Part shown: positions 1-5,340 of the stretch, piece after piece
Position numbering within the stretch: the first letter of the stretch is position 1
Layout: every line of letters begins with the position of its first letter
Assembly (NCBI GenBank): GCA_949127695.1
Contig: CASBQH010000167.1
Span: 1 to 7,153, forward strand
Length of the DNA: 7,153 bases
From: Synechococcales cyanobacterium PMM_0073
GTDB taxonomy: Bacteria; Cyanobacteriota; Cyanobacteriia; Elainellales; Elainellaceae
Direction: 5' to 3'
Notes under the pieces: model-generated
What the model was told of the DNA's origin: nothing
Databases searched by the model: none
The model's input: only the letters and a program-made list of their open reading frames with translations
Translations under genes and position numbers: made by a program

Positions 1-57
1 AATCCCAAAACCCCAAATCCCAAAACCCCAAAACCCTCACCCCAAAACCCCTCACCC
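1..57. repeat. C/A-rich degenerate tandem repeat upstream of rimM
   Basis: Four head-to-tail units of 14-15 bp can be read directly: 1-14, 15-29, 30-43 and 44-57. The first two are nearly identical (AAATCCCAAAACCCC). The last two swap the ATCCC half for CCCTCACC. The array starts at the window edge, so its full length is unknown, and it ends only 9 bp before the rimM start codon. Short C-rich tandem repeats are common between genes in cyanobacteria; whether this one has a function cannot be told. On the plus strand the transcript would carry an unstructured C/A-rich leader. Confidence 0.8.
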
Positions 58-66
58 ACAAAACAT

Positions 67-588
67 ATGAACTGGCTAGAAATCGGCAAAATCGTCGCTG
101 CCCAAGGCTTAAAAGGCGAACTCCGCGTCTACCCCGACACCGACTTCCCCCAACGCTTCCAAAAACCCGGCCAGCGCTGGCTGCAACGCCCCGGCCAACC
201 CACCCCCGAACCCGTCAAACTCACCTCCGGTCGCTACCTAGAAGGCAAAGGACTCTACATCATCACCCTCTCCGGCATCACCAGCCGCGAACAGGCCGAA
301 GCCCTCTGCAACGCCCGACTACTCGTCCCCGCCACCGATCGCCCCCGCCTAGAACCGGGCGAATTCCACGTCGCCGATCTGGTGGGTCTCGCCGTCTTTG
401 ACCAAGCCAGCCAGCAGCAAATTGGCCACGTCACCGACATCCTCTCAGCCGGCAACGACCTATTAGAAGTCGAGCTACTCAACGGCAAAAAAGCGCTGAT
501 CCCCTTCGTCGAACCCATTGTTCCCATCGTCGATCTCGCCAACCGCCGCCTCGAAATCACCCCACCCGCTGGCCTGATCGAAGATTGA
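67..588 (+). CDS. rimM: Ribosome maturation factor RimM
   Basis: RimM binds ribosomal protein S19 and assists 16S rRNA processing and assembly of the 30S head domain in the cytoplasm. The 173-residue product has the usual family length and both domains. The N-terminal beta-barrel (about residues 4-90) opens with the signature [15 protein letters not shown] at 7-21. The C-terminal PRC-barrel (about 98-172) starts at [11 protein letters not shown] (98-108) and ends with the conserved block [14 protein letters not shown] (143-156). ATG at 67 is chosen because the family motif begins six residues later. No Shine-Dalgarno sequence is visible before it, which is not rare in cyanobacteria. Leucine codons are mostly CTC and CTA, unlike the CTG-rich genes further right. 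No terminator hairpin is obvious after the stop. The identification is secure. Confidence 0.96.
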   Translation: MNWLEIGKIVAAQGLKGELRVYPDTDFPQRFQKPGQRWLQRPGQPTPEPVKLTSGRYLEGKGLYIITLSGITSREQAEALCNARLLVPATDRPRLEPGEFHVADLVGLAVFDQASQQQIGHVTDILSAGNDLLEVELLNGKKALIPFVEPIVPIVDLANRRLEITPPAGLIED

Positions 589-680
589 CCCAAACCCTCA
601 GATTGATTACAGATTCAAATCACTCAAAAATCGGCATCAATTTTCGATAGGCTAACCAAAGGAAAAGATTGCGGTTTGCA

Positions 681-685
681 GGAGG
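681..685 (+). promoter_or_regulatory. Shine-Dalgarno site fixing the start of the 81-residue protein
   Basis: GGAGG lies five bases before the ATG at 691. This makes 691 the start, in preference to the in-frame TTG at 676, which would place the ribosome site inside the coding region. Confidence 0.75.
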
Positions 686-690
686 GCAGA

Positions 691-936
691 ATGGAAACCC
701 TAGATCAATTAGTTACCTATGCCATTGATTTGACCCTAGGCGGCGGCGCATTTTACATCGGCGGTTCGCTGCTGCTCTATCTCACCCAGCGCTGGAAAGA
801 ACTAGAACCCAACCCCAAAACCGCCGTTAAAATTCCGCTAGCGCTCAAAGCACAGCAGTCTACAGCGCTAGAGCTAGAGCGCTCAGAACCGCTACGAGAG
901 CTTCAGCCACTCGAAGCCCTTGAAGAAGCTGAGTGA
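691..936 (+). CDS. Small single-helix membrane protein of unknown function
   Basis: I do not recognise this 81-residue protein. Its start is well supported by GGAGG five bases upstream. Residues 11-32 are hydrophobic and glycine-rich (LGGGAFYIGG in the middle) and should form one membrane helix. A basic/aromatic edge follows (QRWKELEP, 33-40), then a hydrophilic tail. The last 25 residues are rich in Glu and Leu (ELERSEPLRELQPLEALEE), which could form an amphipathic or coiled helix. The gene lies 102 bp after rimM on the same strand and ends 21 bp before the convergent lyase gene. It could be co-transcribed with rimM or have its own promoter; no convincing -10/-35 pair was found. Only a membrane-anchored small protein can be claimed. 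Confidence 0.75.
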   Translation: METLDQLVTYAIDLTLGGGAFYIGGSLLLYLTQRWKELEPNPKTAVKIPLALKAQQSTALELERSEPLRELQPLEALEEAE

Positions 937-957
937 GCGCCCTCTAGCTGCCTGCCA

Positions 958-1509
958 CTACTGAGCTACCTCAGCCGCCGCCGCTTCAGCAGGCGGCTTC
1001 CCCCCCATCCGAATCTCCGAGCAAAAGGCCGCTAGCCTAGCGCTACCTTGCCGCTTAATCACAGTTGTCCGCAGCCGGAAATTTTCGCTGGCGAACCAAA
1101 TCCGCTCCTCGCTAGAGCCATCCTCAGCCTGACTTGTCAGCATCAGCACCTGATCTAGCCCCAGCTCAAACCGCCCCAACATCAGCTGAGCGCTGTTGAT
1201 CCGGCTAATAATCTGCCCCTGCTCCGGCTGACCCGCCTCAGAAATTGCCACCAGCAAACTCACGCCAGACTGCGGCTTAGCCTGACCATCCACAATCCCA
1301 TTCGACCAGGCAACCTTCAGCCCCACCGCTGCCGTTGCGTCCAGCCCCTGCTGCTGACAGAGCTGCATCAACGCCGGATCAAGCGCATCCAGCGCCTCAA
1401 TCATCAAATCAGCCTTTGCCCCCTCCGACTGATTTTGCGCCAGCCGATGACTCGTGCGCTGCGACACCCATTTGCCAGCAGACCGCTGAAAAAACTCAGA
1501 AATATTCAT
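958..1509 (-). CDS. cpcS: S-type phycobiliprotein lyase, CpcS/CpeS family
   Basis: S-type lyases attach phycocyanobilin (or a related bilin) to a conserved cysteine, typically Cys-84, of phycobiliprotein subunits, supplying pigmented antenna proteins to the phycobilisome. The 183-residue product opens with the family signature MNISEFFQRSAGKWVSQRTSH (1-21). It ends with SEERIWFASENFRLRT (133-148) and AFCSEIRMGG (161-170). Glu135, Arg145 and Arg147 keep the E-x9-R-x-R spacing of the bilin pocket known in this fold, and Glu165 and Trp68 also fit. The middle (about 70-130) departs from the usual motifs, and an Ala-rich tail (171-183) extends past the normal end. The subtype (CpcS, CpcU or CpeS) and target subunit therefore cannot be assigned; the symbol is the generic one. 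ATG at 1509 is preferred over the adjoining TTG at 1512 because the family starts with MNI. It lies downstream of the damaged glycosyltransferase on the same strand. Confidence 0.85.
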   Translation of the reverse strand: MNISEFFQRSAGKWVSQRTSHRLAQNQSEGAKADLMIEALDALDPALMQLCQQQGLDATAAVGLKVAWSNGIVDGQAKPQSGVSLLVAISEAGQPEQGQIISRINSAQLMLGRFELGLDQVLMLTSQAEDGSSEERIWFASENFRLRTTVIKRQGSARLAAFCSEIRMGGKPPAEAAAAEVAQ

Positions 1510-1510
1510 C

Positions 1511-1550
1511 AAATCTCAACCCATCTGAACCTAGCTCAATCCATCTCAGC
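1511..1550. repeat. Degenerate 10-bp tandem repeat upstream of the lyase gene
   Basis: Four successive 10-mers in exact register (1511-1520, 1521-1530, 1531-1540, 1541-1550) are variants of CCATCTCAAC. They occupy the 5' leader of the minus-strand lyase gene, where a transcript would read repeated GGTTGAGATGG-like units. The similarity is visible by eye, but the units differ at two to four positions, so chance or old expansion are both possible. Confidence 0.5.
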
Positions 1551-1599
1551 CCCAAGCAGACCATCCATCCGCTTCATTCGATGCAAAAGGCAACCAATG

Positions 1600-1719
1600 C
1601 TACTTTACCAAACAATCCGCTGCCAGCAGCTGCCAGTCCTGCTGGGCCAAGACCATACATTGCGCCAGCCGCCGCTCAACAATCGGCGGTGATACGGCAG
1701 CGCAATCAGCCTGTCGCAA
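1600..1719 (-). pseudogene. Probable leftover C-terminus of the upstream GT-C protein
   Basis: Reading on from the TGA at 1720-1722 in the same frame gives 39 more codons to a TAG at 1600-1602. The last part reads IVERRLAQCMVLAQQDWQ followed by LLAADCLVK. This has the look of the C-terminal tail I remember from related cyanobacterial membrane glycosyltransferases, with a pattern of Val, Cys-x-Val, then Leu-Leu-x-Ala-x-Cys-Leu. The segment is in frame with the truncated gene and ends 91 bp before the lyase start. I infer an internal deletion in an originally longer gene. The homology rests on memory and pattern, not on a search. Confidence 0.5.
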
Positions 1720-1738
1720 TCAGCCTGTCGCAATCAGC
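1701..1738. repeat. 14-bp tandem repeat, 2.7 copies, containing the stop of the GT-C gene
   Basis: CGCAATCAGCCTGT occurs at 1701-1714 and again, identically, at 1715-1728, followed by ten matching bases at 1729-1738. The unit is not a multiple of three. On the minus strand each copy carries TGATTGCG, and the TGA at 1720-1722 falls in frame and ends the GT-C protein. Identical copies suggest a recent slippage event, or a junction left by a deletion. Confidence 0.9.
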
Positions 1739-3087
1739 ACCAAGCGCTGAGCAAAGCTGGGAATATTGTCCGCCTCCGGCAGCAGCGAAGCCACCAATAT
1801 ATCCTGCGGCTGAGCCGCCAAGAGCGCATAGAGTGTCGGGGCAGAACCCGGCTGATAGCCCGTCTTAGGAAAGCTCTCAGCATATACCGGGTAGAGCAGC
1901 AGCAGGCAGGCCATGACCAGAATGCCACCCCAGACCAAAAATCGCCTTGGCCATCGCGCGGTCGGAGATTGCAGCCAGCGCAAGCTGCCTTCTAGCAGCA
2001 GCATCAAAACCAACGCCGCCGCAAACACCAGCACATATCTCAGCGTATAGGCCGTGTGGCGACTGGGCAAATGCAGCCGAAACAGCAGCGCATGAGCCGC
2101 GAAAAACAGCCCCAAAGCCACGATTACCGTCTGCCCCAGAATCGCCAAGTTAGGCGTGATATATCGAGCAATGGGGAAGCGACGGGGCAGGCAAAGCAGC
2201 AGCGGCAGCAGGAACCCCAGCCCCAGCAGCGGCGGCTTCAAGCTAGGAAACAGCCCACTGCGACTGCCCGTTAGCCAAAACTGCCAGGGATCATCTAGCC
2301 AAAATCGTGCCCGTCCGGCTGAGCCAAACTCCGGCAGCGCTCTAGCCTCAGCCGCCGTAATCACCGCACCATCGGGCGAAGCGGCCAGATAGGGCAGCAG
2401 CGCCAGCAGGCAAACGCCCAGCCCCGCCAGACAAAACCACCATTCCGTGCGATCAGAGGTCAGCCGCAATCGCCGCCAGTCCCAGGGCTGTAGCGCCAGC
2501 AGTCCGGCAAACACCAGCAGATACTGTGGGTAAAACAGCCCTTGCAGCAAAATCACCGCCAAGGTTGGCCAGAGCGCCCGCTGCATCAAGTAATTGAGAA
2601 AGGCCAGAAACAGCGGCAGCATGAACGCTCTAGGCGTCGCCGAGGCCAAGTCATCATGCGACCAAACCAGCTGGTTTAGCAAGAGCGCTGCCATAAACCC
2701 GGCAAACGGCATCGGCAGCAGCCGCAGACAGAGGCGAAAGCCATAGCCCGTCGCCACCAGCGCCAGCGGCAAAGGCAACAGCTGACTCAGCCGCAGCGGA
2801 TCAATTCCCAACAGCGCAAACAGTCGATAAAATGCTGCAAACCCCCAAGGCGTGACGGCCTGAAAGTAGTCGGCAATGGGATCATTGGGAAACAACGTTG
2901 GGTCGAGCCAGCGGCGCATCCAGACCAAATACTGGCGCGCATCGTCGGCCACAGCGTTGTTCCCAGCCATCTCTTGTAGCCCCAAGCTGCCGTAGAGCAG
3001 CGCCACCAGCAGGCTCGCCACAAACCAGAACCGCACCTGCTGCCGAGAGCCGGGAATTAGAGTGGCATAGAGGCGTTTGGCAAACAT
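1720..3087 (-). CDS. GT-C type polytopic membrane glycosyltransferase-like protein, probably C-terminally damaged
   Basis: This 455-residue, strongly hydrophobic protein has about ten likely membrane helices, starting near residues 19-37. The first outer loop carries Asp48-Asp49 in NAVADDARQYLVW, the position where GT-C enzymes, which use lipid-phosphate sugars, keep an acidic pair. Other conserved-looking blocks are DLASATPRAFMLPLF (146-160), FYPQY (185-189) and LPSRHTAYTLRYVL (340-353); the last resembles a motif common in unannotated cyanobacterial membrane proteins. A soluble segment starts near 402 and stops abruptly after SFAQRLVLIATG (444-455), inside a 14-bp repeat. Relatives, as I recall them, continue for 60 or more residues. 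ATG at 3087 is the first in frame; no ribosome site is clear. A GGCAAACAT duplication (3079-3087, 3090-3098) spans the start. The donor and acceptor are unknown. Whether the product still works is doubtful. Confidence 0.75.
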   Translation of the reverse strand: MFAKRLYATLIPGSRQQVRFWFVASLLVALLYGSLGLQEMAGNNAVADDARQYLVWMRRWLDPTLFPNDPIADYFQAVTPWGFAAFYRLFALLGIDPLRLSQLLPLPLALVATGYGFRLCLRLLPMPFAGFMAALLLNQLVWSHDDLASATPRAFMLPLFLAFLNYLMQRALWPTLAVILLQGLFYPQYLLVFAGLLALQPWDWRRLRLTSDRTEWWFCLAGLGVCLLALLPYLAASPDGAVITAAEARALPEFGSAGRARFWLDDPWQFWLTGSRSGLFPSLKPPLLGLGFLLPLLLCLPRRFPIARYITPNLAILGQTVIVALGLFFAAHALLFRLHLPSRHTAYTLRYVLVFAAALVLMLLLEGSLRWLQSPTARWPRRFLVWGGILVMACLLLLYPVYAESFPKTGYQPGSAPTLYALLAAQPQDILVASLLPEADNIPSFAQRLVLIATG

Positions 3088-3171
3088 TGGGCAAACATCA
3101 GCGGCAAATTAGACCGAACCTAGAGCCAATTTAGACCCACTTGAATCGGGCAGATCAAACAGCAGCAAACT

Positions 3172-3200
3172 TTGCGCTGGTTGCCAGAATTCAGTACACT
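3172..3200 (+). promoter_or_regulatory. Weak candidate promoter for the glycosyltransferase at 3294
   Basis: TTGCGC (3172-3177) and TACACT (3195-3200) are 17 bp apart and match the sigma-70 consensus at three and four of six positions. They lie in the 206-bp spacer between the two divergent membrane-protein genes, about 95 bp before the start codon. Apart from this and the ribosome site near 3280, I see nothing definite in the spacer. Confidence 0.3.
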
Positions 3201-3275
3201 CTAAATCTCATGTGGATCTTAGCAGCTTCATCAGGCTGAATTGCTCAGTCGGGCAGGTCGTTTTGCAGTGGTGAT

Positions 3276-3283
3276 GGAAGGGG
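3276..3283 (+). promoter_or_regulatory. Ribosome binding site of the glycosyltransferase at 3294
   Basis: GGAAGGGG ends ten bases before ATG at 3294. It also lies inside a seven-codon mini-ORF (ATG at 3274) whose TGA overlaps that start as ATGA. Confidence 0.5.
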
Positions 3284-3293
3284 CACAGCCGTT

Positions 3294-4916
3294 ATGAATA
3301 GCAGACTAGAATCAGGCGTAGCAGATCGATCCGTCAGTCAGCGGCGTACCCTGCCGCTCTGGCTCAAATATGGCGTAATTCTGCTCATTGTGGCGGGCGT
3401 TTTCTTTCGGTTCTACAACCTTGATAAAAAGGTTTACTGGATCGACGAAACTAATTCCTCGCTCCGTACCCTGGGCTATATTCGCAGCGAAATGGTGGAA
3501 CAGCTCTTTACCGGCGAGCTGCTCCACGTTAGCGATCTGCGCCAGTTTCAGCAGCTTGACCCCAACCGGGGCTGGGGCGACAGCTTTCAGGCGCTGAGCG
3601 CCACCGCCGAACATACGCCGCTCTATTTTCTGGTTGCGCGTGCCTGGATCGGCATCGTGGGGCATTCGGTAGCGGCGATGCGAGCTGTGGCGGCCATGTT
3701 TAGCCTGCTGGTCTTTCCGGCGCTCTACTGGCTCTGCCAAGAACTATTTAAAACTGACCCAGATTTGGCTATGGCTGATCGCCGTCAGCCGCAGGCAGAG
3801 CTAGTCGGCTGGATCGCGATGGGCTTATTTGCCATCACGCCAATTCACCTGGTTTATGCCCAAGAAGCTCGGCCTTATAGCCTGCTGTCGCTGTTGACTG
3901 TGACTTCGAGTGCGCTGCTGCTGCGGGCGCTGCGCCTGCCCTCTCGCCGGAGCTGGCTGCTCTATGGGCTGACGCTGGTTCTGGGGCTTTACAGTCAGCT
4001 CTTGTTTAGCCTGGTGCTGCTAACTCATGCGGTTTATCTGCTGCTGACTCGGCCTCAGCGACGCGGTTTCTGGCTTGCGGCTGGGGTTGCCTGCCTCAGC
4101 CTCACGCCCTGGCTGCTAAACCTGGCCTACAACTGGGAGAAAGTGAAGCAGTCTACGACTTCAATTTATGATGGCTCCCCCCAAGGCAGCATCTTCGACC
4201 GCTGGTTTTTGAACTTAAATATTGCCTTGGTAAGCCAAGAGCTGGGCGCGGCTAATTTGATCTTGGTTGCAGTCGTGCTGCTGGCGCTGGCGCTGCTCTG
4301 TCGAATTGCGCCCAAGCGCAGCTGGCTGTTTGTGCTGCTGCTGGTAGCTGTGCCGTTTACAGTACTGGCGCTGCCTGACTTAGTGGCTGAAGGCCGACGC
4401 TCTTCGCGGATTCGCTATTTGTTTCCTAGCCTGTTTGGCCTACAGCTGGCGCTGGCCTATGTATTTGCGGCCTTTGCAGTCTGGGCAAAAACCTGGCAGG
4501 ACTGGTTCTGGCGCATTGTGATGCTGGCGCTGGTGATTGCCGGATGCCATGCGGCGGTAGTCAGCTCGCAGGCAGTCGTCTGGTGGAATAAAAGCACGCC
4601 GCGCAGCAGCTACTATCCGGTGGTGGGGGAGCTGATTAATCAGTCGGCCAATCCGCTGGTGATTATTATGAGCTCTCCGACTGACACGCTGGCCTTCAGC
4701 GCTTGGCTTCGCCCCGATATTGCCATTCAGCTGCCCCGCGAGCCGCGCAAGTTTAAGCTAGCCGATGGCTACGATCCAACCTATCTAGTTAACCCCAGCG
4801 ACCAGCTCAAAAAGGTGCTGACTCGTCGCGGCTACGATCTGAGCTTGGCCTACACTGACCATGCCGATCCAGACGAGATTGAAGAACGGCTGTGGCGGGT
4901 GAAAAAACGGCCTTAA
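3294..4916 (+). CDS. ArnT/PMT-type (GT39/GT83-like) membrane glycosyltransferase
   Basis: The 540-residue protein belongs to the GT-C group that moves sugars from polyprenyl-phosphate carriers to lipids, glycans or proteins on the outer face of the plasma membrane. Helix 1 (about 25-41) is followed by FRFYNLDKKVYWIDE (38-52), where Asp51-Glu52 is the conserved acidic pair. EHTPLYFLVARAWIGIVGHS (106-125) matches the second-loop motif normally read as H-P-P-L-Y, with Thr replacing the first Pro. YAQEARPYSLLSL (188-200) is the third signature. About ten to twelve helices follow up to about residue 430, then a soluble C-terminal domain (about 430-540). ATG at 3294 has GGAAGGGG upstream. Its leucines are mostly CTG. 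It is divergent from a second GT-C-like gene and convergent with purS. The family is clear; donor and acceptor cannot be read from sequence. Cell-envelope or exopolysaccharide glycosylation is the likely setting. Confidence 0.88.
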   Translation: MNSRLESGVADRSVSQRRTLPLWLKYGVILLIVAGVFFRFYNLDKKVYWIDETNSSLRTLGYIRSEMVEQLFTGELLHVSDLRQFQQLDPNRGWGDSFQALSATAEHTPLYFLVARAWIGIVGHSVAAMRAVAAMFSLLVFPALYWLCQELFKTDPDLAMADRRQPQAELVGWIAMGLFAITPIHLVYAQEARPYSLLSLLTVTSSALLLRALRLPSRRSWLLYGLTLVLGLYSQLLFSLVLLTHAVYLLLTRPQRRGFWLAAGVACLSLTPWLLNLAYNWEKVKQSTTSIYDGSPQGSIFDRWFLNLNIALVSQELGAANLILVAVVLLALALLCRIAPKRSWLFVLLLVAVPFTVLALPDLVAEGRRSSRIRYLFPSLFGLQLALAYVFAAFAVWAKTWQDWFWRIVMLALVIAGCHAAVVSSQAVVWWNKSTPRSSYYPVVGELINQSANPLVIIMSSPTDTLAFSAWLRPDIAIQLPREPRKFKLADGYDPTYLVNPSDQLKKVLTRRGYDLSLAYTDHADPDEIEERLWRVKKRP

Positions 4917-4958
4917 GTTTAAGTCTGCTCGGTTTAAAGAAGACCTCGATGTTTTAGC

Positions 4959-5240
4959 CTAATCCCCCAGCTCTGAGGCTGAAACGGCCACCGTCAGCTC
5001 AAACCGATAGTTTTCGATCACCGGATTGGCCAACAGCTGGTCGCAGATCACCTCAAGCTGCTCGCGGGCGGCGGCTTCGCTGCTGGCGTTCAGGGCAAGC
5101 TCAATATATTTGCCAATCCGCACCTGCTCCACGTTGTCATAGCCCATTTGCTTCAGGCCCGCCTGAACCGCAGTGCCTGCCGGATCGAGCACGGAGGGGC
5201 GCAGCGTCACGTAGATTCGAGCTTGATAAGTTTGGGACAT
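4959..5240 (-). CDS. purS: Phosphoribosylformylglycinamidine synthase subunit PurS
   Basis: PurS is the small subunit that bridges PurL and the glutaminase PurQ in the three-part FGAM synthetase, step four of purine synthesis, in the cytoplasm. The 93-residue product carries the full family pattern: YQARIYVTLRPSVLDPAGTA (5-24), VRIGKYIEL (40-48) and LLANPVIENYRFEL (69-82). ATG at 5240 gives the expected N-terminus (MSQTYQARIYV). An in-frame TTG at 5270 would add ten residues with no family support and would use up the promoter region. No Shine-Dalgarno sequence is visible. In many cyanobacteria purQ follows purS directly; here the next gene downstream is the convergent glycosyltransferase, 42 bp away, so purS stands alone. 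No clear terminator hairpin separates the two convergent genes. Confidence 0.95.
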   Translation of the reverse strand: MSQTYQARIYVTLRPSVLDPAGTAVQAGLKQMGYDNVEQVRIGKYIELALNASSEAAAREQLEVICDQLLANPVIENYRFELTVAVSASELGD

Positions 5241-5258
5241 GGCGGCTGGATAGAGAGA

Positions 5259-5272
5259 GTTTGAAACCAAAC
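5259..5272. promoter_or_regulatory. Inverted repeat in the purS/zur divergent region, candidate operator
   Basis: GTTTG-AAAC-CAAAC forms a 5-bp inverted repeat with a 4-bp centre. It overlaps the likely -35 box of the regulator gene and lies just downstream of the likely purS -10 box, so a protein bound here could block both. It does not match the Zur-box pattern I know (TGATAATNATTATCA), so any link to Zur is a guess. Confidence 0.3.
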
Positions 5273-5291
5273 ACAGCCCTCATTCTATGAT
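5261..5291 (+). promoter_or_regulatory. Candidate promoter of the Zur-type regulator
   Basis: TTGAAA (5261-5266) and TATGAT (5286-5291) each match consensus at five of six positions, with a 19-bp spacer, slightly long. Transcription would begin near 5299, about 42 bases before ATG 5341. The upstream ATG pair at 5287/5290 lies inside this -10 box, which argues against those codons being the start. Confidence 0.45.
5282..5287 (-). promoter_or_regulatory. Candidate -10 box of purS
   Basis: On the minus strand this reads TAGAAT, five of six consensus positions, 41 bases before the purS ATG. No good -35 box is found at the normal distance; TTGCGG lies 20 bp upstream. It abuts and shares two bases with the opposing -10 box at 5286-5291. 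Confidence 0.35.
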
Positions 5292-5340
5292 GGAAGCAGG
5301 CTCTCAGCCGCAATTTCTCCGCCCTGCCGCCAATCAAGCC

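Noticed and set aside
255..593. 112-codon open frame on the minus strand inside rimM
   Set aside because: It is fully antisense to a well-recognised gene; its product is Arg/Ser-rich with no domain, as expected from GC-rich shadow frames.
977..997. GC-rich hairpin (GCCGCC-GC-TTCA-GC-A-GGCGGC) as a terminator
   Set aside because: It lies inside the Ala-rich 3' end of the lyase gene and has no T-run after it on either strand.
1701..1738. Phase-variation switch through the 14-bp repeat
   Set aside because: With one or more full extra copies the frame always meets the same TGA. Only complete loss of both copies opens it, and then into a frame that does not join the presumed C-terminus. Slippage alone therefore cannot restore the protein.
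1335..1868. 177-codon plus-strand frame, rich in Pro, Ala and Ser
   Set aside because: It runs antisense through the lyase N-terminus, the repeat and the end of the GT-C gene. Its low-complexity composition comes from the reverse of Ala/Leu/Gly codons.
1947..2392. Several short plus-strand frames within the GT-C gene
   Set aside because: They are antisense, Gln/Arg/Ser-rich and overlap one another; a coherent membrane protein on the minus strand explains the region.
4917..4958. Bidirectional terminator between the glycosyltransferase and purS
   Set aside because: Only a weak AT stem (TTTAA near 4918 with TTAAA near 4934) is possible, with no stable GC stem or T-run, so no terminator is claimed.
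5241..5340. Longer starts for purS (TTG 5270) and the regulator (ATG 5287)
   Set aside because: The extra residues have no family support, and the two codons fall within the likely promoter elements of the divergent pair.
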